From Seison nebaliae (taxonomy: Eukaryota; Rotifera; Pararotatoria; Seisonacea; Seisonidae): a DNA stretch of 64,000 bases. Where the stretch lies: positions 62,001 through 126,000 of the forward strand of contig JALJEE010002316.1 of assembly GCA_023231475.1 (NCBI GenBank), in the 5' to 3' direction. This document shows positions 38,501 to 51,300 of this stretch, piece by piece (within the stretch, counting starts at the first letter, position 1; each line of letters begins with the position of its first letter). The notes below the pieces were generated by a model. It searched no databases. It was not told where the DNA came from and saw only the letters and a program-made list of their open reading frames with translations. A program made the position numbers and the translations under genes.

Positions 38501-40828
38501 CAGAAAGAGTTTAGTATCAATACACATGGCAAGAGTGATCTCTCACCATTATTCGTGATAAATGAAGTTCAAAATTTATGTAAGAAACTCATCATCGTAG
38601 AAGGTGAGGACGCTATCAGTCGTGAAGCTCAATTGAATTCTACATTACTTATAAATGTTCTTATTCGATCAACTTTAAATTCTAAGCGTGTAATGGAAGA
38701 ACATAAATTATCTCATAACGCTTTCGAATGGTTAGTGGGTGAGATTGATACTCGATTTCAAAAAGCGAAAGTTCAACCAGGTGAAATGGTTGGAGCATTA
38801 TCGGCACAATCACTTGGTGAACCAGCTACTCAAATGACATTGAATACTTTCCATTATGCCGGTATGTCAGCGAAGAATGTAACGTTGGGAGTTCCGAGAT
38901 TGAAGGAGATTATTAACGTATCAAAGAAACCGAAAACACCATCACTCACCGTTTTCCTCACGGGAAATGCGGCGGCTGATGCTGAAAAATGTAAAGATGT
39001 ACTTTGTCGATTGGAACATTGTACGTTGAGGAATGTGACATCGAATACGTCCATTTATTATGATCCAGATCCAGCGAACACTCTCATTTTGGAGGATCGA
39101 GAATGGACGAGTATTTATTTTGAATTACCAGATATGCAACAAAATAAGTTGTCGCCATGGTTACTAAGAATTGAATTGGATAGGAAACGAATGACAGATA
39201 AAAATTTGACAATGTTACAAATTAGCGAGAAGATCGCCGATGGTTTTGGAAATGAATTAAGTTGTATTTTTAATGATGATAATGCTGAAAAGCTTATAAT
39301 TCAAATTCGTCTTTGTGACGTGGATGAATCGAGAGAAGATGATTTATTGAAAATGGATGACGAAGTATTTTTACGATATTTGGAAGCTCAAGTTTTAGCC
39401 GATTTAACATTGAAAGGAATCGAAGCGATTACGAAAGTTTATATGCACAAACCGAAAGAGAAATCGAAAAAATTAATAAATATCAATAAAGATGGTGAAT
39501 TTTGTGAAACAGAAGAATGGATTCTAGAGACTGATGGATCATCATTAATCGAAGTATTAAGTACGAGAGATGTGGATACTGTTCGAACGACGACGAATGA
39601 TGTGGTGGAAATTTTTTCCGTTTTAGGTATCGAAGCTGTCAGGAAAGCGATCGAGAAAGAATTATATCACGTTATCTCATTCGATGGCTCATACGTCAAT
39701 TATCGTCATTTAGCACTCCTTTGTGAAGTGATGACATCGAAAGGACATTTGATGGCGATTACTCGTCATGGAATTAATCGTCAAGATGTCGGTCCCTTAA
39801 TGAGATGTACGTTCGAGGAGACGGTCGATGTTTTACTCGAAGCCGCTGCTCATGGTGAGAATGATCCGATGAAAGGAGTTAGTGAAAATATCATGTTGGG
39901 ACAATTGGCGAAATTGGGTACGGGATGTTTCGATATTATTCTCGATGTGGAGAAATGTAAAGATGGAGTACAAATGACAGGAGCTGATCAATGTGAGAGT
40001 TCTCTCTTATATAAAAATGTTCTTTCTAGTCAAATGAAAGGAGGAGAAACACCGACACATAATCATGTCCATCATTTTGGTGGTCAATCACCATTCAATC
40101 CAAATTCGACTGATGGAAGTTTCTCTCCTGGTGGAAGTTTTTCACCATCCGTTGGCGATTCACCATCTCCAAATATCGAAGATATGTATGGAAGAAGTCC
40201 AGTTATCGATTCTCCTTCACCAACATCACCATCTGGTTTTGGTAGTCCTGCATCTCCCGTATATGATGAATTTTCCACATCACCATCAGCTGATTTCTCT
40301 TTCGCTTCTCCCAATATCAGTGACAATCATCCGTTATCGCCATCCGGTTCTTATGATTTTGTGGGGAAACAATACACATTAACCAGTCCAAAAATCGACG
40401 ACCAATCTTCGGCCGCTTCGTATTCACCTCGTGCTGGAAATGTCAATTCTCAATTGGGATATTCTCCAGTCAATCAAAGTTATCATCCACAATCACCAAT
40501 AGCCAACACGAAATATTCACCTACTTCACCTGGTTATTCGCCCAGTTCACCCGATAACTCCTCCACTTCTGGTCCTTATAAAAAAACGGAATTATATTCA
40601 CCAACTAGTCCTCAGTACGTGGCGACCGGATCGAGACAAACAAATTATTCGTCTAATTATGTGGGAATGTCGGAATATGAAGGTCAAGAAAATTCTAGTT
40701 ATTCACCATCATCACCCAAATATTCACCATCATCTCCACAATATTCACCTGCCTCACCACAATATTCGGCACGCTCACCTCTACCTTATTCCAATAGTCC
40801 CCAATCGCCAAGTGGTTCAAATTATTAG
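35567..40828 (+). CDS. POLR2A: DNA-directed RNA polymerase II largest subunit (RPB1)
   Basis: Single exon, 1753 residues. The catalytic subunit of nuclear RNA polymerase II makes mRNA. Seen: clamp zinc site [17 protein letters not shown] (about 68-85); [18 protein letters not shown]; the invariant metal-binding [10 protein letters not shown] (about 483-492); funnel/bridge region [17 protein letters not shown] and [18 protein letters not shown] (about 815-845); trigger loop [15 protein letters not shown] (about 1085-1100); then [18 protein letters not shown] and [19 protein letters not shown] near 1445-1460. The core aligns with animal RPB1 almost throughout, so it is a functional gene. The C-terminal domain (about 1490-1753) is Ser/Pro/Tyr-rich but holds only six YSPxSPx heptads. 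The start ATG lies just before the conserved N-terminal [16 protein letters not shown] at 40858-40863. Confidence 0.98.
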   Translation: MASINAQISDSAAPYRTVHQVQFGVLSPEETREMSVAEIQYCETMEGGRPKLGGLMDPRQGPVDRTSRCMTCSCNTTDCCGHFGHIQLAKPVFHIGWLTKTIKVLRCVCHFCSKLLIKSDRPEVLAIVAKTKNAPRKRLEMIYDLCKSVKICDVDSDESKENKIDEERCGKRQPVLARDGLDVTFKWKKDKDENNEDYDTNDRLLSAERALEILRKVSDDHSLILGFDPRFSRPDWLILTVIPVAPLCVRPQVISFGTQRSQDDITHKLADIIKSNQQLQRNERSGVAEHIIQEDIKNLQYHVATMMDNEIPRVPPAIQKSGRPLKSVKQRLKGKEGRIRGNLMGKRVDFSARTVITPDPNLGIDQVGVPKSIAQNLTFPELVTPFNLQQMNELVSRGDMYPGAKYIIRDTGERIDLRFHPKTTEIHLKYGYIVERHMIDDDLIVFNRQPTLHKMSMMAHRVKVLPWSTFRLNLSVTTPYNADFDGDEMNLHLPQSVETRAELSQLMMVPRMIITPQSNRPVMGIVQDTLTAVRKMTKRDVFIEKEDMMNLLMFLPGWNGELPQAAILKPKPLWTGKQLFSCIIPGKVNCQRTHSTHNDKEDESEYKWLTPGDTKVIIANGHLISGILCKKTLGPSAGSLMHVVFMELGYEVAAQFYRAIQMVVNNWLLIEGHTIGIGDTIADATTFENIQQYIQHARRKVDEVIESANQDKLRLTPGNTLRQTFENEVNKVLNAASENTGGCAQQSLSEFNNFKAMVVAGSKGNKINISQVIACVGQQNVEGRRIPFGFRCRTLPHFTKDDYGPESRGFVQNSYLAGLTPTEFFFHAMGGREGLIDTAVKTAETGYIQRRLMKAMESVMVKYDNTVRNSNEQLIQFRYGEDGLAGEHVEFQKLPTLLPSNKNFERRWKFDYTNNKILRDHLVDDVITNMHDDNRTVNLFNIEWDQLKEDRNHIRSIFKTADPNVVLPCNLYRLIENAQKEFSINTHGKSDLSPLFVINEVQNLCKKLIIVEGEDAISREAQLNSTLLINVLIRSTLNSKRVMEEHKLSHNAFEWLVGEIDTRFQKAKVQPGEMVGALSAQSLGEPATQMTLNTFHYAGMSAKNVTLGVPRLKEIINVSKKPKTPSLTVFLTGNAAADAEKCKDVLCRLEHCTLRNVTSNTSIYYDPDPANTLILEDREWTSIYFELPDMQQNKLSPWLLRIELDRKRMTDKNLTMLQISEKIADGFGNELSCIFNDDNAEKLIIQIRLCDVDESREDDLLKMDDEVFLRYLEAQVLADLTLKGIEAITKVYMHKPKEKSKKLININKDGEFCETEEWILETDGSSLIEVLSTRDVDTVRTTTNDVVEIFSVLGIEAVRKAIEKELYHVISFDGSYVNYRHLALLCEVMTSKGHLMAITRHGINRQDVGPLMRCTFEETVDVLLEAAAHGENDPMKGVSENIMLGQLAKLGTGCFDIILDVEKCKDGVQMTGADQCESSLLYKNVLSSQMKGGETPTHNHVHHFGGQSPFNPNSTDGSFSPGGSFSPSVGDSPSPNIEDMYGRSPVIDSPSPTSPSGFGSPASPVYDEFSTSPSADFSFASPNISDNHPLSPSGSYDFVGKQYTLTSPKIDDQSSAASYSPRAGNVNSQLGYSPVNQSYHPQSPIANTKYSPTSPGYSPSSPDNSSTSGPYKKTELYSPTSPQYVATGSRQTNYSSNYVGMSEYEGQENSSYSPSSPKYSPSSPQYSPASPQYSARSPLPYSNSPQSPSGSNY

Positions 40829-41698
40829 AGTATTTTTTGGGAAAAATGAAACAACACAATAAATTTTCTCAAACATTTTTTTCGAAGTTCACTCCGATGC
40901 CAAACGATATGCGCAAATGAGGAGAGTGCACAAACATTGCCCACTCAATCATTTGGTGGAACGAAAGAAAATTTCTCAATTTTTATTTTTTATGTTTTTA
41001 TTGACTTATATTGTATGTTTAACGGACGATTGATTGAAATTAAATAAATAAATTTAGAAAATAAATTTTCAAAAATCTTTTTCGTTTATGCTGAACATGA
41101 AAACTGTTTCCATTCGAGAAATGGCCGGTAGATACTTGACATTTATTTGTTTCTCTTCCAATCCGTGTTGTTGATTATTTGTCGTAGAAATAAGTCTCCT
41201 ATTCTTTATTTTCACCGTTATATGGAAATTGAATTGATTGTTACGTATATGTACAGGAGTATTTCGGGGAATTAGTGAGAAATAATTATCGGAATGGAAT
41301 TCTCTTCAAAATTCTCTCGACAATTTTTCGTTTAAAACTTTCATTATCGATGATGCAGATCAATAAAAGAGAAATGTTTTTCATAACTAACAAATCGTCT
41401 TGTCCTTCTGATATTTCACTAAATTCCTTCAAGCGCACTTTTCATTCATTTCTCGAAAAAACGAAATGAAAGAAAATTGTTTCCTCTCTCAATTGGATGT
41501 GTTTGTTCGAGGGATATCGAATGGTTCCTTTCCTTTATATCAATTTCATATTGTTTCGAATGTTCATTCTAATACTTTATTTATTTTCATTAAATTTAAT
41601 TAGTTATTACTATATTATACAAAACTTATATTGATTTTAAAGAAAGAAATTAATGAAAAGAAAATAGTAAATCTCTCAAAATATCCACTCAATGCGAT
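40829..41698. other. Intergenic region between RPB1 and ankyrin gene
   Basis: Holds the RPB1 poly(A) signal (40858-40863) and a second AATAAA cluster near 41042-41050. The frame at 41275-41469 shows no features. Nothing else seen. Confidence 0.5.
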
Positions 41699-43796
41699 AT
41701 GTCCAGAAAGTCCACAATTCTTGAAGCGATCCTTTCCGGTAATACTTCTATTTTGACACATCCACTTTACGAGAAACATGTGAAAAATTGGACTACACCT
41801 CCAAATCTTTTAATTTTAGCATTGAAAATCAATCATGTTTTACGACGTCGTAAAGTTTTCAATCAACTCCTCCGAATGGGCGCCAATCCCAATTCAAGAG
41901 ATACTGAAGGCGCTTTCATTAACAATACGACTACGACGAGAATGATAGATCGATATAATCGATACGAAGCGGTTTATTCAGCACCTGTCACATTTCGAAA
42001 TCGATGTTCATTAATGAGAAATTCGAGAAGTAGTTGCACAGGAATATTGAGTAAAGATTATCGAATAGAGAGTGATAATATTCTGCCTAATAAAATTCAA
42101 AATGAAATTGAAAAGAATTTATTGAATGATTATATTGAGGCTGATATGACGGTTTTTGGATGGGCATGTCGATTGCAACGAATCGATCAAGCCTCTTATT
42201 TATTATCGAAGAGGTTGGCAGATATCGATGTTTTTACGACTGATCGTTGGAATGGAACTCCACTTCATTATGCTGTGTCAAACAACAATTATATTCTGAC
42301 GAAATTACTGGTGGATTATGCACTGAAATATGCCATCAATATAGATATGAGTGATAGTATGGGTAACACACCGTTATTATTAGCGAGAAAAAATAGTTTT
42401 AAAGAAATTGAAGAATTACTCATTAATTATGGTGGTGCAAGTAAATGTCAAGAGAATGGAATAGAATTCGAAATGTTACATGAAGTGGAGAAGAAATTCA
42501 AATTGGAAAAATCATTAACGAACAATAATTTCATGGATGGATTTCCAGGAATTTATTCACTTGAATTACAACTCAAAACAGAAGTTCGTTTAAATTCAAA
42601 AATTTTATTTTTTAAATTTCTCTTAGCGTGTCATGGAACGAAATGCAATTATCGATCAGATTGAATCGAATACTAGCGACAGTAAAATGACATTTGCCAC
42701 CACCGCCCAAATGACGAGTAGGAAACCGCCGAAATATCAAGGCAAAGAATCGACCATCGAGCCGACTTGTTCAATTTTAAAAAAGACTAAATCAAATCAA
42801 TCAACTCCTTCTCCAATATCATTTGCAGGTGCATCTCAGATAGATACGAGTAAATCGAATTTGGACATCTCCGTTAAAGACGAACCAGATATTCCGTTGA
42901 AGGAAATTTTGAAAAAGATCGAAAATAATTTAAGCTCAACGGGATTGATTCGTCGAAAAAAGAGTCTCCTCAACGAAATTTATTCGACGGGAACTAACTC
43001 GAATAAATTGAGAATAAATAAATTTGATTCTGAATTAATTTTGTGGATTTTGGAAGTGATCGGTGCCGGTTACAGTCGAGGAGAGATAGTAGATGAAATG
43101 AGAAATTATTTAGTTGACAAACAATTGTCGTTACAGAAGAAAAAGGAGGAGGAAGACGCGATAATGTCATCGATTAATTATAATCAATCGGCATTATCAT
43201 CTGGAAGTTCGACAATTCGAGTAGAATCGTCTGAGACAAAACGACAAATGGCTGAATGTCAACATAAAATGGATTCATTCCGTAACGAATTAATCAATTT
43301 CATTATGCTCTATAAGAATGCTCTTCATTATCATCAACAACTGAAGAAGCCGAGATCGAGAAAATCACGATCTTATCACAAAAATATGATTTTCGATTTC
43401 TCCAAATATTTGAAAACGAAGAAACAAGTCGAAGATTTCCTCTCGATAATTGGCGATTATATGACAGGTCATCAATTCTCTTCGTTATTTCCTTGTACGA
43501 AATTGAAGGCGAAACCGAAGGAACAAGTTCATTCGCTATTCAAATTGAAATCGGATATGGAAACCAAATCATATTTTCCTGCAACACCCGAGGACAATTA
43601 CTCGTCGAAGATATCGATTCGATCGATGATATCACAATGTCAGAGATCAAGGACAAGTGATCGACGAAGAAAAGATCGTTCATCAACTACCGGTGGGGTG
43701 AAGAGTCGATACTCGTCAGCAACGTCCATGATGTTCACTCATTCGAAAGGTCCATTACCATCCGATCGTCGCCAAAGTACGATGGTCAAGATTTAA
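41699..43796 (+). CDS. Orphan ankyrin-repeat protein
   Basis: Two exons, 41699-42583 and 42627-43796, joined in phase 0 over a 43 bp intron (donor GTTCGT, acceptor TCTTAG); 684 residues. The N-terminal half carries degenerate ankyrin repeats: LLRMGANPNSRDTEGA near residues 57-72, WNGTPLHYAVSNNNYILTKL near 183-202 and MGNTPLLLARKNSFKEIEEL near 221-241. The C-terminal half is Ser/Lys-rich and probably disordered, except for a helical block containing ECQHKMDSFRNELINFIM and DFSKYLKTKKQVEDFLSIIG. I recognise no named family. The second exon also opens with its own ATG (42633), so two separate short proteins are the alternative. Ankyrin repeats imply protein binding; nothing more is visible. Confidence 0.72.
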
Positions 43797-46700
43797 AAAT
43801 TTTCATAAATTTAATTTCCAAAAAAAATTTTTTTTTCAAAATAAAATTGATTATTTTAAAGAGAATTTCCATTTCATGACAGTTGCACACTATTTCGAGT
43901 TATTAGACATGAAATTGATTAATGTTATAAAATGTGATATAAAGATGTTGATCATTCAACGTACGTCGAAAGTTATTGATATATGATGATGAATAATAAA
44001 TCATCGGGAAAGCAATTATTATGAATAATTACATTGAACGTTTCCAATGTGTTGATTTAGCCAATATGTTACGACCTTTACTGATAACACTTTGATTTTA
44101 TCAATTGTGAATAATTATTCCAAATTCTCATCATTTCGCCCACGATAACGATTATGTTGAATTTGGTCTAACAATTCTTTATTTGAAAATTATTATTGAA
44201 ACAATTCTTATATGAGATGATTATCGATTTTTAAGTATTATTTTCATAAACCCGAAATTAAATAGATATCGGAATAGAATTATTATGTTCATATGACATC
44301 ACTTTCAATTAAGTTCGATATGATTTGTATGAAACGATCGGAAATCATCTAATCGGATAATGATAATCTTAATCTCTCTAACTAATTATCATTCTCTTAT
44401 CTCATATCAAGATCGATTTCATTATCTTCAAAAATGTTTTCATTTTTTCATCTTTCTCCATTTGGGGATGGAGTTTGGGGAATTGTTCAACGTAGACAGA
44501 GAGACGAGAGAGTTTTGTAAACAAGTTTGTCCGAAATCATTGAAACAGATATCGTGTGTAGTGGAGAAGGGAGAGATTATGAAGATGAATTGAGAATAAT
44601 TTGTTGAAATGAGAGATAATAAACCAATCTTCCAAGGTATCATACAACACATTTGATATGTTTCTCTCTCACGAAAATTGGAATGACGGAAAAAGTTTTT
44701 TTTGCCTGTCAAAAGACAGAAAATATTTATTTTTTTTGCTTCGTTCCATTAATGGAAAGTGTCGGAGAATTATTAAAAGAGAAAGTTTAATATACTTAAT
44801 ATATGATCAATAAAACACAATGTGTTGTCATGATCGATCATTCCGTGTTCACCTGAACATTGATGAACTGAAAGAGGAATTATATGGAAATAAATTCCTT
44901 TGGAACTTTTCCGCGAAATTCGAGGAAGGAGTGAAGAAATATGATTTCGATTAATAAATAACTGTATTCCAATTGGAGTTTCCTTTTTCGACCTGATTCA
45001 TATCAACATCTCGTAAATAAGTAAATAAAACTCGATTTTCCATTCGATTAAAATCTTTCCTCTTCAATCCTTTCTCTTTGTTGTACGCGGTAACATATGG
45101 TGGTGATGGTAGTTGGTTGAACATTCCTTCTCAATTTCCTTCATGAGAATTTGTGGGGAGAAGAAATATAATGTCAATCATAATGGAAGCTATCGATTAA
45201 CCGCCATCCAATGTCATCTGGTGTCATTCCAATGACTGGATGGCTCCTGATTTAATTCTTACCCTAATTCGACTAATCATCGACTCAAATCAATCATGGC
45301 GTTTTAAAGGAGAGACATGTTTAAGTATTCGTTAAATCATTTGTAGTAGTAGTAGTAGTAGTAAGGTGAGTGGATATTGTGTTTGGTGTTATATTTTGGA
45401 ATTCTCTCCGCTTCGACGAACATATCTACACAGTCGATTGAATCGAACTATCATTTGCATTTACAATAAAGTTTCGGACGCCACTTTAATTTATTTTATC
45501 ACTTACACACATCTAGATTGATAAGAGGTATGTTTTCCATCTAAAAATATACACGGTCGAAATGGAAAAAGGAAGCCATCTATTAGACTGTATGCGATTT
45601 CTTCTGTTTCGTATGATATTCGAATCCGTCCACAAACCGTTCAAATCAAACAGTCATTGTTGTCACTTTCGTCTAGTTAAGGCAATCTCCGTTATTAGTC
45701 GACGTAATTATAGTGAAAGAGAATTTCATTCCAAATCAAAATATCGATTACTTCTCTCGTTCATAATAAATCAGATTTGGAGATGATAAAATGACGAAAT
45801 GGAGAAAATTATGGAGTCGAATTAATCAATAAATTGGAAATTCTAAATGTTTTTGTGTCAGAAGAACGTGCGCTTTCTACTCAAAAGAGAAGTATGTTCT
45901 ACAACTTCAGTTGATTATTATGAATAATGTCCGTTACACGTCACATAGACCATATCAAATATAAAGTTCTCTAATTTGTTTACGTAATGGCGAATGAAAA
46001 AGAAGAAGAAAACGTTAATCATAACGCTAAAATTTCTTTTCTCGCTTATAACTTAATAGATTAAGAGTAATTCATTGTGTTAAATTTACTTTTTTATTAG
46101 ATGAGTAATCGTAATGATGAACATTTTCGATTTCTCCAAACATTAAAATTTGGAAGTAGTTCTTTCTCGCTCCCTCTCAGATTTGTCTTAAATTACCACA
46201 ATTGACCCGAATTCTCTTAATGGGTTAGACGAAGAAGAATGGTACGGACGGCGTTTGAACGAGGACGTCGGGAGATGAAATGTGTCCAATTATATAGAAA
46301 TTCCTTTTCAGCTCTATTTACATATATTGGGGGAGGGGAGGAAGAATTGAATGTTAAGTTCCTTCTCGCGTGTGAGTAGTTTTAAGTGAGTTTTTTAGGT
46401 GTTTGCGTGGTGCTTGGGCGACGATTCTCTTCCATATCATTTCAACTTTTCTTATCGAATTCAGTCACATCTGTTCTTCACTTAGTCTTCCTCTCTCTGA
46501 CATTGAGAAGTTTTCAATCCATCGGTCAATCAAACAAAACTTTCGTACGAACACACGTTGACGGATGGAAGGTGATTACATAAACAATGAAAGTATTCCC
46601 ATGTTATCAGAACAAAAGAACCTTCGAAACTTCAACCATTTCCTTCATTTTGTTATTATCATTAACTTCGATTGATCAGTAATGAAAGGGAATAAATAGT

Positions 46701-48315
46701 GTGTGTATTGTTTTCGACGAGAATCATAAATAATGATATTAAATGTTGAAAAGATTAATTATTTTCCTTTTCACATCGATTTCCTTCTCCCATTTTTCCA
46801 TTGCGATTTCTTCTAGACAACAACAAAAGTCATTGAATAATCCTTAAATTTATGCAATCGATTGATGAGAATTGATATGTAACTCTCGTTCAACAAATAT
46901 TTGAATGTCATCCTATTTGATCTAGCTCTCTAATCAGAAGTTATTCGGTTTCTCCTAAATCATTTCACGAAAGAACAAGGACAGAAATTTTCAATTTGCA
47001 CAATCCTCTCATCACAATCAATTCAAAATTTCGAAATTTAGTTGTTATTCGTTGTTGAAATTCATTTCCAAGAGAATTTCAAACTTTTTCGATAGAGTTC
47101 ATCCTCATTCCTTTTCTCAAGGTACTCCCCTCCGCTAGTTTGATCAACGTGCGTATGCTTTCCATTACTTTAGTCCTAATTGTAAATGAATAATAATTAG
47201 AATACCATTAAAATATGTTAACACAACATCCAAAAGAGAATTGGATGATGATGTTGTAATGAAAGTAATTCGCGAAATTATTCGAAATTTCCGAGTGAGT
47301 CGGCGAGAGATAAGGAATAGTTGGCGCTAAGCTTAGCAAATGTTGTTTATCTGTCCATCAATTTGATCGCAACATTTATTCATCATTCCCGTTATCCTCT
47401 TCTGACTTCTCAGACAATTGGTAATTAATAAGATGGAGAATTTGTTTAGATAATTCATCTTTTCATTGAGATACGCAGTTGGCGGAAATATTATGAATGG
47501 TTATGAAGCGTTAACGGCAGTTAAGCGACGTTCATCAACTTTCATAATCTAAATACTCTATCACATGTTAAATTGTCAAACTTTCTCACTATTTATAGTT
47601 GTATCTTTCTTTTCTCGACATCTTTATTTTGTGTTCTTTTCGATTGTTTTACAACAAACGTTTCATCTAATCAATTTGAATTCACCTTTTTTTATTTCGC
47701 ATCATAACAACAACAACAACAACAACCCCAATAGTTGGATGTGGGATCAATGTAGTAATAGATTTATTCTCAATCTATATGACCTGTTTTCCCCATTAAT
47801 TTTTCATGAAGAATCAATTATGAAAATTCTTCTCCATATTTTTCTTAAGTGTTCTTCTTTTTTTTCATCTCAATTTATTTTCTTTTTCATTTTTGTATTA
47901 TTGGCGAAAATTTACGATATTCCTTTTCCTCAATATTCTTAATTTCTTTCCACTTGTTCAAATTAACCATCTTTTCTATTGTGTTACTTTTCTAATTAGA
48001 AGTTTAAAGAGGAAAATTATCGGGATGTGGGAAGAAAGTCAAAAAAACGAAAGTTTCATATAAATATCATCTAACACAATTTCTTATGTCTTCACATCTT
48101 TCCTAATTCTCCTCATATACAAACTTCTGTTATGAGTTCTCAATTCTCATTTGAGTTTTGAGGATATTGATATTCATAAATTACGAGAGGCCAAATTTCT
48201 TTTGATTTCTTTCAAAAATTCTTTCTGTGTTCAATTATTAGAGTACGGAATAATATCCATTCATTTACGAGAGCTGGAGAGGCACATACGGACTTGAAAA
48301 TTCACGCAAACGACT
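43797..48315. other. Gene-poor region, about 4.5 kb
   Basis: No domain-bearing frame on either strand. The frame at 47565-47942 is mostly aromatic and hydrophobic from AT bias. A short AGT run sits at 45343-45362. The 5' leader and promoter of the Kank gene must lie in the right end. Confidence 0.5.
45343..45362. repeat. (AGT)n microsatellite
   Basis: Six to seven near-perfect trinucleotide units in intergenic DNA. Confidence 0.9.
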
Positions 48316-51300
48316 ATGCATCCTTCAGCCATTTTCCCTCAGAAAACTATTAATACGGATTATCGGAACAACGAGATTTATTCGATTTTCAATCAAAGTC
48401 CGTCTGCCTACTCCACCTCATCATGTTCATCTTCATCCACGTCATCCTCTTCTTCTCCCTCCACCGACCATAAACTCAAGAGAAAGAAGTCAGTGAATCG
48501 ACCTCTATTCTCATCCCCACGATTGTCGACGTCTCCTCCAGCCAACAGGAGGACCTCTCAAATTTCCAATCAACATTGTGATACGATAAGAGAAACGGAA
48601 GAAGAAGAAGAAGAAGAAGATATGAATAAACTGAAAGGAGACAAAGTTTCGAATGGAAAACGAAATTATTTGAAGAGTGAAATAAATGACATTGATGATG
48701 ATTCCTTCCAGTATAGTTCCGAGAGTGGAATCAGTTCGGAAGTGGAACCTCTGAAATTCGTTTCAAGTCAATCCCATCTGAAATTAACAAACGCTTCAAA
48801 GAATCATTCGACTAGTCGTCTAAGGAAGGAATTGCAGAACAAAAGACGAATGTTCTATTCACACGGCAACAATGATGAGTACGACGAGGAGAAACCATCA
48901 TGGTCGAATGAGAAGAAAGTCGACGATAATTCCAAATGTAATTGTTGTCCTTACGGATTTCATATCGAAACTAATTTCTCTTTTGAATTACCCGAATCGG
49001 ACGATAATATCTTTCAACAATCTCAACATTCTTCTCATATCAGAAGAAGATCAAACTTACCTATCATCTCACCACCAACGCTTCCAGCTACACCTCCACC
49101 ACCCCTTATTCCACTCTTTTACACGTCGATGAGAAATGCTGACACAATTAATAATGAGGCGGATAAATCTGATATCTTCCGCCAAATCGAAACGGAAATA
49201 ACAAACAATGAAAATAATATACTCAATTCCACCAATTCCAAATCGAAACATTCACCATCATCACATTTGAGAAGAGAACTACATGAAGGGGAAACAATTG
49301 AGGAATTGATGGTAATTAAACAAATTCCCAAAATAGAACAAGGAAAAGAGGAAGACTATTATCGGATGAAAGAAGAACAATTGATATCGAATATCGATCC
49401 AAATACAATAATGAACTCAATCGAAGTTTGTCAATTTCCATTAAAAAACGAAGATCTGCTACTACAAACCATCTCCAACGATATCTACGAGGAGAAGACA
49501 CAATTAGATAATAATCACGTCTTCAGTCGTCATAGTAGAAATGGAAGTTCTATCGGAGCATCAACTGCAGGTGATGAAAACGCTTTCTCATTAACATCAA
49601 CTCTCAATCGTAATAGTAGTCAAATTAATTCTCCAATTTCAAAGAAAATAAATAAGAGTTCCCATCAAATATCAGGTAAACATTTAATACCTCTCTCACT
49701 CGTCACATCATCGTCATCATCGAATATCGAGAAATCGTCAAACAAACTCTTGAACGGAACGAATAAAAAAAATAAGAGAAAATTCCTAATGAAAAAAAAT
49801 CAACAATGTCACGAGAAGAAACTGTATGAAGACAATTATGATGATAATAATGATGATGTTGATGATGATGATTTATTTCGAAATATTAATGGAACTAAAA
49901 AATCAAACGACAATTCAACAATAGATGATGATACCAATAAGAAAGACGATTCTTCTCATAGCAATGAGAAGAGATTGAAAACGAAGAAATTTGAGAATAT
50001 CAATAATTCCATATCAAGTGATGTAATTAAGACAAGATATATCCCTTATGAAATCTCGCCTAAAATACAATCATCATCTTCTGTATCATCTCCGTCGTTT
50101 GCAATTCCCATATCGTCGTCGTTGTCGTCGTCGTCATCGTCGTCTTTATTGTTGAAGCGTTCGGAAATATTTGAGGAGAATGACAAACAAAAGAGAAATA
50201 TTTCAGTTATCGATAATCTTAATGAATGTGTAAATGAAGTGGCCAGATTGAACAATAACGATAAAGAATTGATCTCCAATTCTCCTTTAATTACACGTCG
50301 ATATCGAAAGGACCAAGTGTCTGATGAGATAAAGGATAAGAGAAATGACGAAGAAGGAAAATTAAACAATCTTAATAATCAGAAAGATAAAGAAGCAACT
50401 CAAAACGAAGAGAATCCAGTGAAAGATGTGAGTACCACGTCCTCCGACGAAACGACAACTTCCGTAGAATTGCGACAAATTATGACAGAACGAAACGATT
50501 TATCGTCACATCGATATTTGTCCTTGCAACGACACTCTACACACACAAAAGATTATTGTAGTAATCAATCATTGAACAATCCAAAAAGACGTGCCGAAAC
50601 TCCGAGTTTTCTTCGATATCTCCATGAAATTCCAATGCGACCTAACAACAATTCCGACGAATTCAATTCACTTGAAAATCATTCCAACAATTTCTTCCGA
50701 CTAATCGATCAGACCAATCGACAGGATATTAATAATCAAAATAAATCGAATTATTATGTTAGTCCTCCTTATCATACATATTAATTACTCTCACCATCTT
50801 TATGGTTTCTATTAAACTTAGTTGAAGGGGAATGTCCTATAAAGGACATGGAGGAAAGGAGAAATGTGATAATGTTCCTAATAGTCGTCTCCAATCCCGT
50901 CATTTGACGGTAAGTTGATGTAAAGAAGAATGTTTAGGATAGTGACGAGGAGGTAACATAATATTAACATAAGTCTAATTGAAGTAAATTAGGAAAATAA
51001 CGGTTATTTAGATGCTGTCGATGAAACACCATATTCAGGTGAGATAACAAGTCAGAATTTAATGGAAAATATGATATTTATCTTACTTGATTTGAGATTA
51101 GCTAAACCACATATCTAATCCATTTCATTTGACATGACACCAACCCGTACTTGTGATTAACTAATTAAATTATTGGGATGAAAAATAGAAAGAGGAATAT
51201 GAAAATTATCATGTTCATCATCTGTTCGTGAATTGAGGTGAAAATAATAATATTGTTATTGTTCTTGTTCTTGTTAAGTAATAATAACCTTAATATTTGC

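Noticed and set aside
40065-40382. 105-codon frame inside the RPB1 CTD in another reading frame
   Set aside because: Shadow of the Ser/Pro-rich CTD; His/Leu-rich composition is typical of a frame-shifted TCACCA repeat.
44360-44712. Overlapping frames on both strands near 44.4-44.7 kb
   Set aside because: Short, no motif, and neither strand offers a conserved junction.
47565-47942. 125-codon hydrophobic frame resembling a multi-pass membrane protein
   Set aside because: Phe/Ile/Leu/Ser content follows from T-rich DNA; no conserved motif, no splice sites, no charged loop pattern.
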